Positions 18,024 to 29,502 of a stretch of 64,000 nucleotides of DNA are shown in pieces. Below the pieces are notes generated by a model. It ran no database searches. It had not been told where the DNA came from and was given only the letters and a program-made list of their open reading frames with translations. The translations under genes were made by a program, and so were the position numbers. The DNA is from Salinivirgaceae bacterium. GTDB taxonomy: Bacteria; Bacteroidota; Bacteroidia; Bacteroidales; SZUA-534. The stretch's first letter is position 1, and each line of letters starts with the position of its first letter. The stretch spans positions 39,476 through 103,475 of the forward strand of contig JAFVGW010000054.1 of NCBI GenBank assembly GCA_017474765.1. The letters run 5' to 3'.

Positions 18024-20591
18024 TCAATCTTCCAGCCATCCAAAAACCTTTGCCTCAATGATTTTTGCATTCTCGGGCGAGCCGAAATTGAGTTTTAAAA
18101 ATCTCATTGTCAGGTCGTTGTGCTCGATAACGATTTTTTGCGGCGCGCGGTCGTAGTGCGCAAGTTGAATGTAATAGCCGCCATCGTTTGATATTGAGAC
18201 GGTTACATCGTCGGTGGCACTGCCGAGCGTCACTTCAACGCGCTTGAGCGTAATGCCGCGCTCGGTGTCCAGAACCCACTGCGGCGCCTTGTCGGTTGGG
18301 GCGGGCTGCCAGAAGGTCTGCTCGTCGCCGTCGGCGGCCATACCAGCCGAATGGCCAGGCGCGTTGCTGCGCGCAAATGTCGGGTTGTTGGTGCCCAGAA
18401 TCTGAATGTCGTCATCGGTTCTTGCCTTGCGCTTCTGAATGTATGGGCGGTCGGCAACCACAGGCGTTTTGCCCTCAACGTACCGTTCGCCGCCCACAAA
18501 CTCAAGTTCAATGGTGCCCGAAGCCAGTCCGTCCGACGTTGCCTCAACCACGGTTTTGCCCGATTGGTACGCACGCATCTCAATGGCGCACAATCCGTCA
18601 AGAATCTGAATGTCAGATTTTTTTGAGAAGCAAATCTCTCTGCCTGTCGGAAATTCGCCAGGGCCCGAAACAATGCGCAGCCGCACGTCGGGCGAGTTCG
18701 AAATATGCCGTCCGCTTGCGTCTAAAACGCTGACAGTCAGCCTTACATCATCGGTTCCATCGGTCAGTATGCCTTTGGTTTTGGTCGATTCGATTTTCAA
18801 GGCCGCAGGTTCGCCTTCGGTTGGCCATTCGGGCGGCGCAATGCCCGCGTATTCGTTTCTGTACCAATAATATGCGCGTTTCGGAATGCGGAAATAGTCA
18901 ATGATTCCCGTCTTGCCCAACTGACTGCCGAAAATGCTTCCGTGGTCGAATCCGCACCAAATGCACTGTCCGCCGCGCCACTCAACGCCCTTGTAGGCAT
19001 CGTCTTTCTGCAAATCGGCCCACCCAGGGTCATACACGCCAGGCCGAATGGCCGTTGTGGTGCTGTATTCCGACACCAGCGACGGAATGCCAGGCCTAAT
19101 GAAGTCGGGAATGGTTGCGCCGTCGCCGTTGTAGCCCACAGCGTCGCCAAGCAGGTCGAAGCGGTCGGCGCCGAGCGGACGCTGAGCCCCGCCAATGGCT
19201 GCATAGCGAGTCGAGTCGAGTTCGCGAGTGCGCTCAACCATCTTGCGCAGCAGATTTTTGGTGGCAGCAATTGTCTGACGCTGAGTGAAAAACACCTCGT
19301 TGCACATCGACCACGCAAAAATCGACGGTTGGTTCCGATTGATAACAATCATCTCTTCGAGTTGTTGCAAAACGCTCTGTTCGAAAGCCGCAGTGTCCTC
19401 ATTATTAACGGGATAAGCGCTCGCATACCAATATCCGTCCTGTTGGTTGCCGCCCGTTCCCCAAAACGCCATTTCCGACCAGAACAAAATGCCCTGACGC
19501 GAGCACTCGTCGGCAAAAGCGGGCGAATGCGGATAGTGCGAGCCGCGTATCATATTGAACCCAGCCTCTTTAATCATCCGCACGTCGCGGCGGACAGCCT
19601 CTTCGGTAATGGCGTCGCACCAGCCAGCGTGGTCTTGGTGAACATTGGCGCCGCGCAGATATAAGTGCTTGCCGTTCAGGAAGAAACCGTGGTCGGCGGT
19701 CCAGTCGAGCCAGCGGAACCCGAAAACCGACGATTGCGAATCTATCACCTTGTCGTTATCAACTATCTGACATTCAGCCGTATAAAGCATCGGTTCATCA
19801 ACCGACCAAAGCATCGGGTTGGCAATTTCCGCTGTCGCGATATTGGCGGTCAGGCGCTCGCCAGCCTTCATTTTCAGTTCTTTATCGCTTTGCGCGACGA
19901 TTGCGCCCTTGCTGTCCTTAATAATCAGTTTCAATGTGGCCGTTTTGTCCGCATTTGCCTTATTTTCAATGGTTACAACAGTGCTAACTGCAGCAGATTT
20001 GCCTTCGGTTTCCTTCAGTCCAGGCGTTGTGATTTGCAGGCCGCACCACGCAATGTGCGTCGGATTTTTCTTTGCCAGACGCACCGTGCGGTAAATGCCG
20101 CCGTTGAAGTTGTGCTCGCCAGCGCGCGGCGCAACTTTTGGATTCCAAATGTTGTTAACTCTCACAGCCACAATGTTTTCGCCAGCCACGGCATTCTCGG
20201 TAATATCAATGCTGAAACCTGTGTAACCGCCTGTGTGCGTGCCGCTTGGCTTGCCATTGACAAATATTTCGGCTTCCTGAAAAACGCCGTCAAACTCAAT
20301 GAGCAGTCTGTTTTTCAAGTCGTTGGCCGAAAGGTTGATTTTCTTGCGATACCAGCCGTAGCCCACATAAAAGTCGCGCGACATAAAGTAAGGTATTGCA
20401 AATGAGTGTGGTAGCCCAATCTTCTGCCACTCTGAATCATCGAAATCCGCATTTTGCGCGCCATCGAAATCGCCTAGCGCAAAAGTCCAATTGGCATTTA
20501 TTACTTCAGTGCCGTAATCGGTTGTTTTTGTGCACGATACCGCTATTGCAAATACGGCAGTCAGGGCGGCGAGTGAGAGTTTGTGTGTCAT
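18024..20591 (-). CDS. Glycoside hydrolase family 2 lipoprotein (beta-galactosidase-like) with discoidin domain
   Basis: 855 residues. A lipoprotein signal (LTAVFAIAVSC, Cys ~20) is followed by the GH2 sugar-binding, Ig-like and TIM-barrel domains. Catalytic segments are WSMCNEVFF near residue 431 (acid/base Glu) and PSLVSEYSTTT near 507 (nucleophile Glu). The final ~125 residues (GMAADGDEQTFWQPAP, then APQWVLDTERGITLKRVEV) form an F5/8 discoidin-type carbohydrate-binding module. It is expected to remove beta-galactosyl or related residues from side chains. The substrate could also be a beta-glucuronide or beta-mannoside; GH2 specificity is not resolved by these motifs. Confidence 0.9.
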   Translation of the reverse strand: MTHKLSLAALTAVFAIAVSCTKTTDYGTEVINANWTFALGDFDGAQNADFDDSEWQKIGLPHSFAIPYFMSRDFYVGYGWYRKKINLSANDLKNRLLIEFDGVFQEAEIFVNGKPSGTHTGGYTGFSIDITENAVAGENIVAVRVNNIWNPKVAPRAGEHNFNGGIYRTVRLAKKNPTHIAWCGLQITTPGLKETEGKSAAVSTVVTIENKANADKTATLKLIIKDSKGAIVAQSDKELKMKAGERLTANIATAEIANPMLWSVDEPMLYTAECQIVDNDKVIDSQSSVFGFRWLDWTADHGFFLNGKHLYLRGANVHQDHAGWCDAITEEAVRRDVRMIKEAGFNMIRGSHYPHSPAFADECSRQGILFWSEMAFWGTGGNQQDGYWYASAYPVNNEDTAAFEQSVLQQLEEMIVINRNQPSIFAWSMCNEVFFTQRQTIAATKNLLRKMVERTRELDSTRYAAIGGAQRPLGADRFDLLGDAVGYNGDGATIPDFIRPGIPSLVSEYSTTTAIRPGVYDPGWADLQKDDAYKGVEWRGGQCIWCGFDHGSIFGSQLGKTGIIDYFRIPKRAYYWYRNEYAGIAPPEWPTEGEPAALKIESTKTKGILTDGTDDVRLTVSVLDASGRHISNSPDVRLRIVSGPGEFPTGREICFSKKSDIQILDGLCAIEMRAYQSGKTVVEATSDGLASGTIELEFVGGERYVEGKTPVVADRPYIQKRKARTDDDIQILGTNNPTFARSNAPGHSAGMAADGDEQTFWQPAPTDKAPQWVLDTERGITLKRVEVTLGSATDDVTVSISNDGGYYIQLAHYDRAPQKIVIEHNDLTMRFLKLNFGSPENAKIIEAKVFGWLED

Positions 20592-20625
20592 ATTTTTATC
20601 AAGCTAGATATTGATAATTAATTAT

Positions 20626-21774
20626 TTATATTTCCATATCGTTTTCTTCGTTCATCAGTTTTTTCAAATCCTCAATGTCGGGCAGAATGTGCTGCATATT
20701 TTCGGGCATATCGGCAATTGTCTTGTAAGTGGTCACTCCCATAGGTTTGTTATAATCCCTGATAGCATATTCGGCGTACGCCTGATTAGCACTTTTGCAC
20801 AAGACAATGCCAATTGACGGATTCTCGTGTGGTTTTCGTATCTTATCGTCAAGCACTTGCAGATAAGCGTTGAGTTGACCAAGGTAGGCAGGCTTGAATT
20901 TTCCAACTTTCAGTTCAACTGCAACCAAAGCGTTCAGTTCGCGATTGAAGAACAAAAGGTCGCTCCACATCTCCTCACCGTAGATTTCAAGGTGATACTG
21001 ATTGCCAACAAATGCAAAATCACGGCCAAGAGTCATAATAAAACGCTTGATATTTTGAATGATACGCTGTTCGACCAATCGTTCATCAACATCCTTTTCT
21101 TGAGCATCAATATCCTCAACATTTATATAATCAAGCAGGTACTCATCTTTGAACATTCTAATGGCCTTCATTGCCGATTTGGTGTTGGGAATTGTCTGCG
21201 CAAAATTGTTCGGCGCAGAGTGTTCAGGTTGCGGAATGCCCGCTTTTAAAATGTTCCTTAATGTGTACTTATCCCATTGGTGCACAACCGCTTCGTGAAT
21301 GCAGAATAACACTTCGTCTATGTTTTTGGTTTTGTGCAATATTTCCATATGGTGAGAGAAACTGATTCCTAGAAATTCGTCACGGTTAATTTCGCTCGCC
21401 GTCGGTGACCATTTTGCCAAAGAGAACGTATCGCACACAACTACAGACATTTCGGTTGTGGCATTCAAATTGCTCGCCATTGGCGAGCAATTTAGGTATT
21501 GACTCCAATATTCAGCAAACAAGCGCATATTTCGGATATTCTGTCCAGAGAAACCTCGTAGGCCAGGAAGTTCCAAATGCAATTGTTGGCTAATGTCATC
21601 AATCGCCCCAGTTCCCCAAGTCCCCTTGCGCGAGTTTGCCGATACATACAAACCTACACCAAAATAAAGCGACAATTGTGTGCCACTAATCATCTTTACC
21701 GCCCTGCTTTGGCTCTGTAATATTGCCTGTTTAATGGTTTGAACGGCTGATTTTAATTCGGGTTCGTTATTCAT
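20626..21774 (-). CDS. DUF1016 / YhcG-type PD-(D/E)XK nuclease
   Basis: 382 residues. The N-terminal DUF1016 domain (SQSRAVKMISGTQLSLYFGVG, GTWGTGAIDDISQQLHLE, LRGFSGQNIRNMRLFAEYW) is followed by a C-terminal nuclease domain with MWSDLLFFNRELNALVAVEL and KVGKFKPAYLGQLNAYL, i.e. the D...ExK catalytic core. YhcG family members are linked to DNA repair, restriction or defence. A variable segment after EYWSQY contains a perfect DNA palindrome (21467-21493). It sits among glycan-degradation genes, so it is probably an accessory insertion. Confidence 0.9.
   Translation of the reverse strand: MNNEPELKSAVQTIKQAILQSQSRAVKMISGTQLSLYFGVGLYVSANSRKGTWGTGAIDDISQQLHLELPGLRGFSGQNIRNMRLFAEYWSQYLNCSPMASNLNATTEMSVVVCDTFSLAKWSPTASEINRDEFLGISFSHHMEILHKTKNIDEVLFCIHEAVVHQWDKYTLRNILKAGIPQPEHSAPNNFAQTIPNTKSAMKAIRMFKDEYLLDYINVEDIDAQEKDVDERLVEQRIIQNIKRFIMTLGRDFAFVGNQYHLEIYGEEMWSDLLFFNRELNALVAVELKVGKFKPAYLGQLNAYLQVLDDKIRKPHENPSIGIVLCKSANQAYAEYAIRDYNKPMGVTTYKTIADMPENMQHILPDIEDLKKLMNEENDMEI
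21467..21493. repeat. Perfect 12-bp inverted repeat inside the YhcG gene
   Basis: AAATTGCTCGCC / GGCGAGCAATTT with a 3-base centre, within the coding sequence at the variable segment of the DUF1016 domain (encoded LNCSPMASNLN). A second DUF1016 gene in this window has a perfect palindrome at the corresponding place. Confidence 0.85.
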
Positions 21775-21967
21775 AGTTATTGAATTGTTCGTGTATCATA
21801 GTGGTGTGACGGAATTTCCAACATACAGAAATTTGTATTTAGTTATCGTCATTTTCGTATGTGGTACTTTTCAATTATCATTTTCCGTGTAATTTCAATC
21901 CATACAAATTTAATGATAACTACCGAATACGAAAAAATTAGTTTAATTTATTGATAACGAAGACAAA

Positions 21968-21998
21968 AACGGCACAAGCATCCTTTGCTTGTGCCGTT
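21968..21998 (-). terminator. Rho-independent terminator of the first GH97 gene
   Basis: 12-bp perfect stem AACGGCACAAGC / GCTTGTGCCGTT followed on the minus strand by TTTTT. It lies 18 bp beyond the GH97 stop at 22016. Confidence 0.85.
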
Positions 21999-22015
21999 AT
22001 TCGTTGCATAGGCAA

Positions 22016-23962
22016 CTATTCGCAAATCACCACGCCGCCATTGCACGGAATGGTAATCGCAACTTGCTGTTTCTTGTTAATCTTCAAAACTTTAACGCTG
22101 CCGTTCAGGTTGGCGTCGTCGCTGTAGAGTTTCACGGTTTTGTTGGCCTCGAGCATTGGCAGGTTCAGGTTGAGTTTCAGCGTTTCCTTCTGCGCGTTTA
22201 TGCCCACAATGTACCATTTGTCGGCGTGGCGGCGCGCCAGAACAGCGTACTTGCCAGGATAGCCGTCAATGAACTTCACCTCATCCCAGGTTGTCGGCAC
22301 CTGTTTCATAAAATCGACTGCCCAGGCGGGTGCGTCAGTCAGGTTGTTGGGCGCCATAGCAAAGTGATTCACAGCCGTTTGGAACATAACCGAAATGGCC
22401 AGCGCAAACACATCCGACGTGCGGCGCGTGTTGCCGTGCTGATTGTCGTAGGCGTAGTGTTTGTTGAGCGTGCTGCCGCCCCAGTCCATACTGCCCACCG
22501 TGTTGCGAATGAACGGGTGCAGAGTGGCGCAGAAAGCCTCGTTGTCGCACTCGTTTTGGCCGAAAGCCAGATTCTCGCTTGCGCGGACGGCCTCACAAGC
22601 CGCAAAGTTCGGGTACATACGTTCCCAGCCGCGCGGAAGCGTGCAGCCGTGGAAGATTACCAGCAGACCATAGTCGTTGGCGTCGGCCAGAATATCCTCG
22701 TAGAGTTGCATCATCGGCTGCTTGTCGCTGCCAAAGAAATCAACCTTAATTCCGCGAATACCAATGCTTTGCATCCATTTCATCTCGGCGCGGCGGGTGA
22801 TTATGTTGTCCATAATTCCGCGCGGACTCTGCGGCGCGTCGTTCCAGTAGCCGTTCGAGTTGTACCACAAGTAGATAGCCACGTTTTTCTGCTTTCCGTA
22901 GTCGGCCAGTTCCTTGATTTTGTCGCGGCCGATTTGTGTGTCCCAAAGCGCGTCAATCAGCACCGACTCGAAGCCCATTGCGGCCGAAAAATCGATATAC
23001 TTCTTCTGCACATCGAAGTTGGTGTTGCCGTCCATTCCGATAATCCACGACCACGAGCCGCGTCCGTACTTGTATTCCTGCGACGCCTCGTAGAGCGGCT
23101 TCACGTAGTCGAATGCCACCGTTGTCTCAACAATCGGCGCCAGCGTTTTGCCCAAAGTGATTGTGCGCCAAGGCGTTGACGACGGCAGAGTCATTCCAGG
23201 TGTCGAAGAGCCCAAGCCGTTCATCTCGCCCTCTTGCGGAAGGCCGATAGTGTAGAGCCCGCCGTTGCCGCCCATCAGTCGGCCACCGAAGTAGCGGCCG
23301 TTCACGCCAGTTTCCGAAATCAGAATCCAGCCCTTGTCGGCGTTCTTGAACAGGCACGGGAAGGTGTAGCCTTGTCCCCAGCCGTTCTTTCCAAGTGCGT
23401 CATCTGCAGTGTAATGCGTCTCGTACGAAGGTGTTGTGCGCGCGAAACCGCCCATCGGGGTGGCCTGCGGGCAAAGGAAAGTGGTGGCGCCGTCGGGCAA
23501 ACGGAAGCCCGAAGCCTCTTCTTTGACCACACAGCAGAACGTAGGACGCTGAGCCATAAGGTTATAGCGGAACACTACATCGCGGTTCGACACGTAGAAC
23601 TCGACGCTGTAAACGTTTTTGCTGCCCTTGGCGAAGGTGAAAATGCCGCCGTTGGCTTCAACGTCAATCTTGCTCTGCTTCGAGTTGCGCAGTGTGTAAC
23701 TGTCGGTGTATTTCAGGTCTTCTTTGCTGTCGGTCAGCGACATACCGTTGGTGTAGTCGCCCAAATCGAGCACCAAACCCAGCGGCGACTGCTCAAGAAA
23801 CACCTCGCCGTTCAGTTTCACCGAGTACGACGGCTTGCCATCAGCATCCGATACGGTTACAATTATTTGTCCATCAGGACTTTTAATCTCTTTCTCTGTT
23901 GATTGCGCGCCCAGGAATCCGCACGCCAAAACCAGACTTAATAAAACTTTCTTCATTTGCAT
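22016..23962 (-). CDS. Glycoside hydrolase family 97 (retaining alpha-galactosidase type)
   Basis: 648 residues with a Sec signal (KKVLLSLVLACGFLGAQS). It has the GH97 N-terminal beta-super-sandwich (KEIKSPDGQIIVTVSDADGK, SPLGLVLDLGDYTNG) and a TIM barrel with GSWSWIIGMDGNTNFD, IDALWDTQIGRDK and IRGIKVDFFGSDKQPM. The Asp of KVDFF (near residue 407) is at the place of the nucleophile of retaining GH97 enzymes such as BtGH97b. The SusB-type inverting enzymes lack it. It should release alpha-linked galactose in the periplasm or at the surface. Two ATGs (23962, 23956) are possible starts. Confidence 0.92.
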   Translation of the reverse strand: MQMKKVLLSLVLACGFLGAQSTEKEIKSPDGQIIVTVSDADGKPSYSVKLNGEVFLEQSPLGLVLDLGDYTNGMSLTDSKEDLKYTDSYTLRNSKQSKIDVEANGGIFTFAKGSKNVYSVEFYVSNRDVVFRYNLMAQRPTFCCVVKEEASGFRLPDGATTFLCPQATPMGGFARTTPSYETHYTADDALGKNGWGQGYTFPCLFKNADKGWILISETGVNGRYFGGRLMGGNGGLYTIGLPQEGEMNGLGSSTPGMTLPSSTPWRTITLGKTLAPIVETTVAFDYVKPLYEASQEYKYGRGSWSWIIGMDGNTNFDVQKKYIDFSAAMGFESVLIDALWDTQIGRDKIKELADYGKQKNVAIYLWYNSNGYWNDAPQSPRGIMDNIITRRAEMKWMQSIGIRGIKVDFFGSDKQPMMQLYEDILADANDYGLLVIFHGCTLPRGWERMYPNFAACEAVRASENLAFGQNECDNEAFCATLHPFIRNTVGSMDWGGSTLNKHYAYDNQHGNTRRTSDVFALAISVMFQTAVNHFAMAPNNLTDAPAWAVDFMKQVPTTWDEVKFIDGYPGKYAVLARRHADKWYIVGINAQKETLKLNLNLPMLEANKTVKLYSDDANLNGSVKVLKINKKQQVAITIPCNGGVVICE

Positions 23963-24024
23963 TGTGTTGATTACGTGTTGTTTATAAATAGTATTAATAG
24001 TTTCCCATCATCGATTTGTTAACA

Positions 24025-24032
24025 CAAATGTA
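24025..24032 (-). promoter_or_regulatory. Putative -7 promoter box for the first GH97 gene
   Basis: Minus-strand TACATTTG (TAnnTTTG), 62 bp before the ATG at 23962. Confidence 0.4.
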
Positions 24033-24090
24033 ATCAAAATTTTTATAAAAAGTAAAAAATACTTTTATTATTTCCTGCAAAATATTGGCC

Positions 24091-24118
24091 AAAAAGGTGG
24101 TAAGGTTACCACCTTTTT
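24091..24118. promoter_or_regulatory. Perfect 28-bp palindrome: terminator or operator
   Basis: AAAAAGGTGGTAA / TTACCACCTTTTT with a 2-base centre. It lies downstream of the thioredoxin-like gene stop (24175) and upstream of the GH97 promoter box. A further GTGGTAA follows at 24121. The A/T-flanked stem suits a terminator, but the symmetry and nearly absent loop also suit a dimeric repressor site. Confidence 0.6.
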
Positions 24119-24174
24119 GAGTGGTAAATGTGATTTTATGGGGAACGCGGTAATCTGCAATTAAGTTTTGGCAA

Positions 24175-25077
24175 CTACTTCACCTTCACGCCCATTACGC
24201 GGAAATCACCATCAATGTAGTCGAACCCTTCAATATTTGTTGGTAATGACTCAAATGTGACTTTGACTGACGTATTTTGCTTTCTATCAATAGAATTATC
24301 GAACCCAATAGAAGAATAAATAGCCTTGCATACACTGCTATCGCTACAATGCAGTGCTGTCCTAGAACTAATGCTAAATTTGCGTGATATGGGGACGAGT
24401 GACAATACCGTCGAGTCTGAATACACGTCTATTTTGCTGATTATTAAACCATTGATATTGCTTTCAATTGCGGGGTGATTTATTATGGTAACGTCATTGT
24501 ATTGTTCAATTTGTGGTTTTGCACTTTCTGAATATTTTGAAAAAGTATTCAGCAACCAGTTAATTGAACCACCATTAAACGTTTCTTTCACCTTCCCTTC
24601 TGGTGAAATCATTATAAAAGTTGGTCTTGCAAATATGTTATATATTGAGTAGGCCTCCTGATTGTGATATGCTGGCCACGTAATACTTTCTTCCTCAACA
24701 AATTTTGTAAAATCTTCTTTATTGTCATTTGAAATGGTAACTAAATTAATGTCTCCACCATATGTTTGCGCAGAATACTCTAAAAAAGGACATATTTCGT
24801 GGCATACTCCACAATAGTAATCGCTAAAATCGAGCATCAGCCATTTGCCGTCAATAAATTCGGATAGGTTGTGTTGGTCTCCGTTTATATCGGTTAATGG
24901 AATGTCAATATAGTTGCTTCCTGTGTCAAGTTGTTTGGATTGCATATATTTAAAAATCAATTTTGCCACAATAGGGTTATTCAATTCCCCGTCTCGCATA
25001 ACATCAATAAAAATAATTCCAATAAAACCCACACATAGTAATATGAATGAGATTAAAATGATTATTAGTTTTTTCAT
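24175..25077 (-). CDS. Membrane-anchored thioredoxin-like (TlpA-type) protein
   Basis: 300 residues. An N-terminal membrane anchor (KKLIIILISFILLCVGFIGI) is followed by a thioredoxin fold: LSEFIDGKWLMLDFSDYYCG with the redox motif CGVC near residue 90, NLVTISNDN, and FARPTFIMISPEGK with the cis-Pro. The last ~100 residues form an unrecognised beta-rich domain. It probably reduces or isomerises disulfides in the periplasm. The open frame extends 16 codons upstream, but MKKLIIIL is the natural start and a TATATTTG box lies at 25100-25107. Base composition is much more AT-rich than the flanking hydrolases, which suggests a separate origin. Confidence 0.75.
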   Translation of the reverse strand: MKKLIIILISFILLCVGFIGIIFIDVMRDGELNNPIVAKLIFKYMQSKQLDTGSNYIDIPLTDINGDQHNLSEFIDGKWLMLDFSDYYCGVCHEICPFLEYSAQTYGGDINLVTISNDNKEDFTKFVEEESITWPAYHNQEAYSIYNIFARPTFIMISPEGKVKETFNGGSINWLLNTFSKYSESAKPQIEQYNDVTIINHPAIESNINGLIISKIDVYSDSTVLSLVPISRKFSISSRTALHCSDSSVCKAIYSSIGFDNSIDRKQNTSVKVTFESLPTNIEGFDYIDGDFRVMGVKVK

Positions 25078-25099
25078 TTCAGTGTATTTTAAATGTCTC

Positions 25100-25107
25100 C
25101 AAATATA
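25100..25107 (-). promoter_or_regulatory. Putative -7 promoter box for the thioredoxin-like gene
   Basis: Minus-strand TATATTTG (TAnnTTTG), 22 bp before the ATG at 25077, and immediately downstream of the previous gene's terminator. Confidence 0.5.
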
Positions 25108-25110
25108 AAA

Positions 25111-25141
25111 AAAGGCTTGATACAAATTGCATCAAGCCTTT
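25111..25141 (-). terminator. Rho-independent terminator of the double esterase gene
   Basis: 11-bp perfect stem AAAGGCTTGAT / ATCAAGCCTTT with a 9-nt loop and a T run on the minus strand, 20 bp past the stop at 25162. Confidence 0.85.
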
Positions 25142-25161
25142 AAAAATCAGCGGTTTTTATC

Positions 25162-27531
<2,370 letters not shown>

Positions 27532-27545
<14 letters not shown>

Positions 27546-27732
27546 TGCGCATTTGTTTTTGAATTTCAAGCGGGTCGCCATCAATATGAAGTGCGCCATA
27601 GAATTCCCTTAACCCCGATTTTTTATTTTTACAGGAATGCATATTTACCACATTATTGATATAGCGTGAAATATCATCCAAATATTCTTCGGGAACGGAT
27701 TTAACTTGTTCAATTACTGCATCGTAACTCAT
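27532..27732 (-). CDS. Antitoxin partner of the PIN toxin
   Basis: 66 residues. SYDAVIEQVKSVPEEYLDDI is the typical opening of small Bacteroidetes antitoxins paired with PIN toxins; the remainder is a charged, probably disordered toxin-binding tail (GLREFYGALHIDGDPLE). It overlaps the toxin start by 14 bp. The ATG at 27732 fits a -7 box 24 bp upstream; the frame upstream of that is probably not translated. Confidence 0.75.
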
Positions 27733-27755
27733 TTTTTCTAAAACTTTAAGCATTA

Positions 27756-27763
27756 CAAATATA
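27756..27763 (-). promoter_or_regulatory. Putative -7 promoter box of the toxin-antitoxin operon
   Basis: Minus-strand TATATTTG (TAnnTTTG), 23 bp before the antitoxin ATG. Confidence 0.5.
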
Positions 27764-27824
27764 GCAAATGATTTATTAACCGATTGATTGATTGTCATAG
27801 AAAACACAAAACGCCACCACTTTG

Positions 27825-27875
27825 TCTTTTATAATGGATAAAAAATGGCGATTTTATCTTTTATAATGGATAAAA
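27825..27875. promoter_or_regulatory. Two identical 19-bp sites, each an inverted repeat
   Basis: TCTTTTATAATGGATAAAA occurs at 27825-27843 and 27857-27875, 32 bp apart start to start (about three helical turns). Each contains the palindrome TTTTAT-n5-ATAAAA. They lie 60-110 bp upstream of the toxin-antitoxin -7 box and look like paired operator sites; the regulator is unknown. Confidence 0.55.
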
Positions 27876-28015
27876 TGACATTCCGCTGAACGCAGATAAC
27901 GCAGATTAAACGGATTGGACTGATTTTTAAACTGATTATATCCGAATTTAAACACGTAGCGCTGCCATATTATGACAGCACTACATCGCATATAATCAAA
28001 TATTTAATCCATTTT

Positions 28016-28855
28016 TCAATTCACCATCACTCGTTTTGCCACATTACCTACCTTGACGATATAAACGCCTGTGCCGTTTATCTGCAATTCGGTGCGAGCA
28101 AGTTTTTCATTGTTGCGGTAAACCAACCGTCCCATTGCATCATATACCAATATCTTTGCATTTGCGTTTTCTACAACAACAATGCCATTTTGGAGATAAA
28201 TATTAATGCCTGTGGTCGCTTTTTCGGTCACATCAGTTATTGGTTCGGTATTGTTATGAACATCCTCAATAGTAATAATTTTGTATTCGTAAGTGGTTTT
28301 CGTTGATTTTTCCCAACCATTGTTGTTTTTATAAGTTATCAGTTGAGTTAGATTGCCATTATTATCGTATTCTGTCTCGTATTTGTTTTCCATATATTTA
28401 TTCCATCCATTATTCCACGAATAACAAATTCGCCGTGTCATTTTATTGTTGTCATATTCATAAATGTATTTCAGTGATTCTACCCAACAATTGTCTCTCC
28501 AGTTATAAATAATTTCTTGTGTTTGATTACCGTTACTATCGTATGTATGGATTGTTTTCGCATTTTTAATCCAATCATTACCAGATTTATTATATGAAAC
28601 GGATTGCACATCATTTCCATCTATATCATATTCGTAAATAGACTTATATGTTTTTTCCCACTCATTGTTTATCCAATTATAGGTAATTTTTTCTTTAATA
28701 TCACCTTTATTATCATATTCATAAATAGATTTCCAACCATTTACCCAACCATTATTTGTCCAGGAATAGTTTACTTCAGCATCGCATACCCATATTGTTT
28801 TTGAATAAGCAGACAATGAAGAACAAATAATAAATAATGTTATAAACTTTTTCAT
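28016..28855 (-). CDS. T9SS cargo protein with YD-like repeats and type A sorting domain
   Basis: 279 residues. A signal peptide (KKFITLFIICSSLSAYS) is followed by five or six ~30-residue repeats of the form 'YEYDNKGDIKEKITYNWINN', each with an Asn/Trp-rich turn. These resemble the Bacteroidetes YD-like or DUF3836-type repeat. The C-terminal ~70 residues (INIYLQNGIVVVENANAKIL, then VYDAMGRLVYRN and GVYIVKVGNVAKRV) form a type A T9SS sorting domain. It should be exported by T9SS and attached to the surface or released. It is strongly AT-rich. No enzymatic motif is visible; adhesin or matrix roles are possible. Confidence 0.8.
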   Translation of the reverse strand: MKKFITLFIICSSLSAYSKTIWVCDAEVNYSWTNNGWVNGWKSIYEYDNKGDIKEKITYNWINNEWEKTYKSIYEYDIDGNDVQSVSYNKSGNDWIKNAKTIHTYDSNGNQTQEIIYNWRDNCWVESLKYIYEYDNNKMTRRICYSWNNGWNKYMENKYETEYDNNGNLTQLITYKNNNGWEKSTKTTYEYKIITIEDVHNNTEPITDVTEKATTGINIYLQNGIVVVENANAKILVYDAMGRLVYRNNEKLARTELQINGTGVYIVKVGNVAKRVMVN

Positions 28856-29502
28856 AATAATAAATAATATTAATTAATAATCAGTTAATTATATAATCGT
28901 TTTTTAGAAACGACTATTCAAAAAATGGTTTCACAATCGGCAATAAAAAAGCGTGAAAACTCAACTGTCTTCCGCTGTCAGTAGGTATTTGGCAAAACCC
29001 GTAGTATACGAAATAAGTTAAGCGCACGCTAAAGCGTGGCATTTTTTTACTTATCTCCTTCATACTACATAAAACTGCCAAATTCTACTGTCAAAAAGGA
29101 AAAGTCTAATGCTCTAATACTGTTTTTTGTGAGTTTTAATTTATCGGTTTATACCATAGGCAAATCATTTTTTTTACGTTTAACATTCCACAAAGATAAA
29201 AATGTTTATAGTGAAATGACAATGTTTTTTGTTAGTCGTGAGTATGAATGACGTAAATGAATAGTTGTTTTTCGCATATGAATGGAATTATAATTGTAAC
29301 AACATATAAAAAATGGTAGTAATCGTTATATATTGGAATATACAAAAAATCGAACAACAGATATATAGTTATTGATATGCTTAATAAATGGTGTGAAATG
29401 TTTGTGTTTGGATATTTATGAACTATATCATTATTATTATAAGCCATTATTGAATACAATAGTAAATTGTTATAATCGTATTGAAAAATAAAGGGAAAAA
29501 CT
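28856..29502. other. AT-rich intergenic region, no gene recognised
   Basis: 647 bp between the divergent T9SS cargo and nuclease genes. Short open frames here have no signals or family resemblance. The only structure noted is a hairpin CACGC-TAAA-GCGTG at 29025-29038 followed by TTTTTTT, a possible orphan terminator. Confidence 0.5.

Noticed and set aside
21989..23179. 396-codon open frame on the + strand opposite the first GH97 gene
   Set aside because: GC-rich antisense shadow of a clear GH97 gene; no recognisable protein features.
28016..28855. Idea that the YD-like repeats make this an Rhs toxin
   Set aside because: The repeats are short, there is no Rhs core or variable toxin end, and the C-terminus is a T9SS sorting domain.
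29036..29251. 71-codon + strand frame in the 28.9-29.5 kb gap
   Set aside because: No ribosome site, no family resemblance; AT-rich DNA gives such frames by chance.
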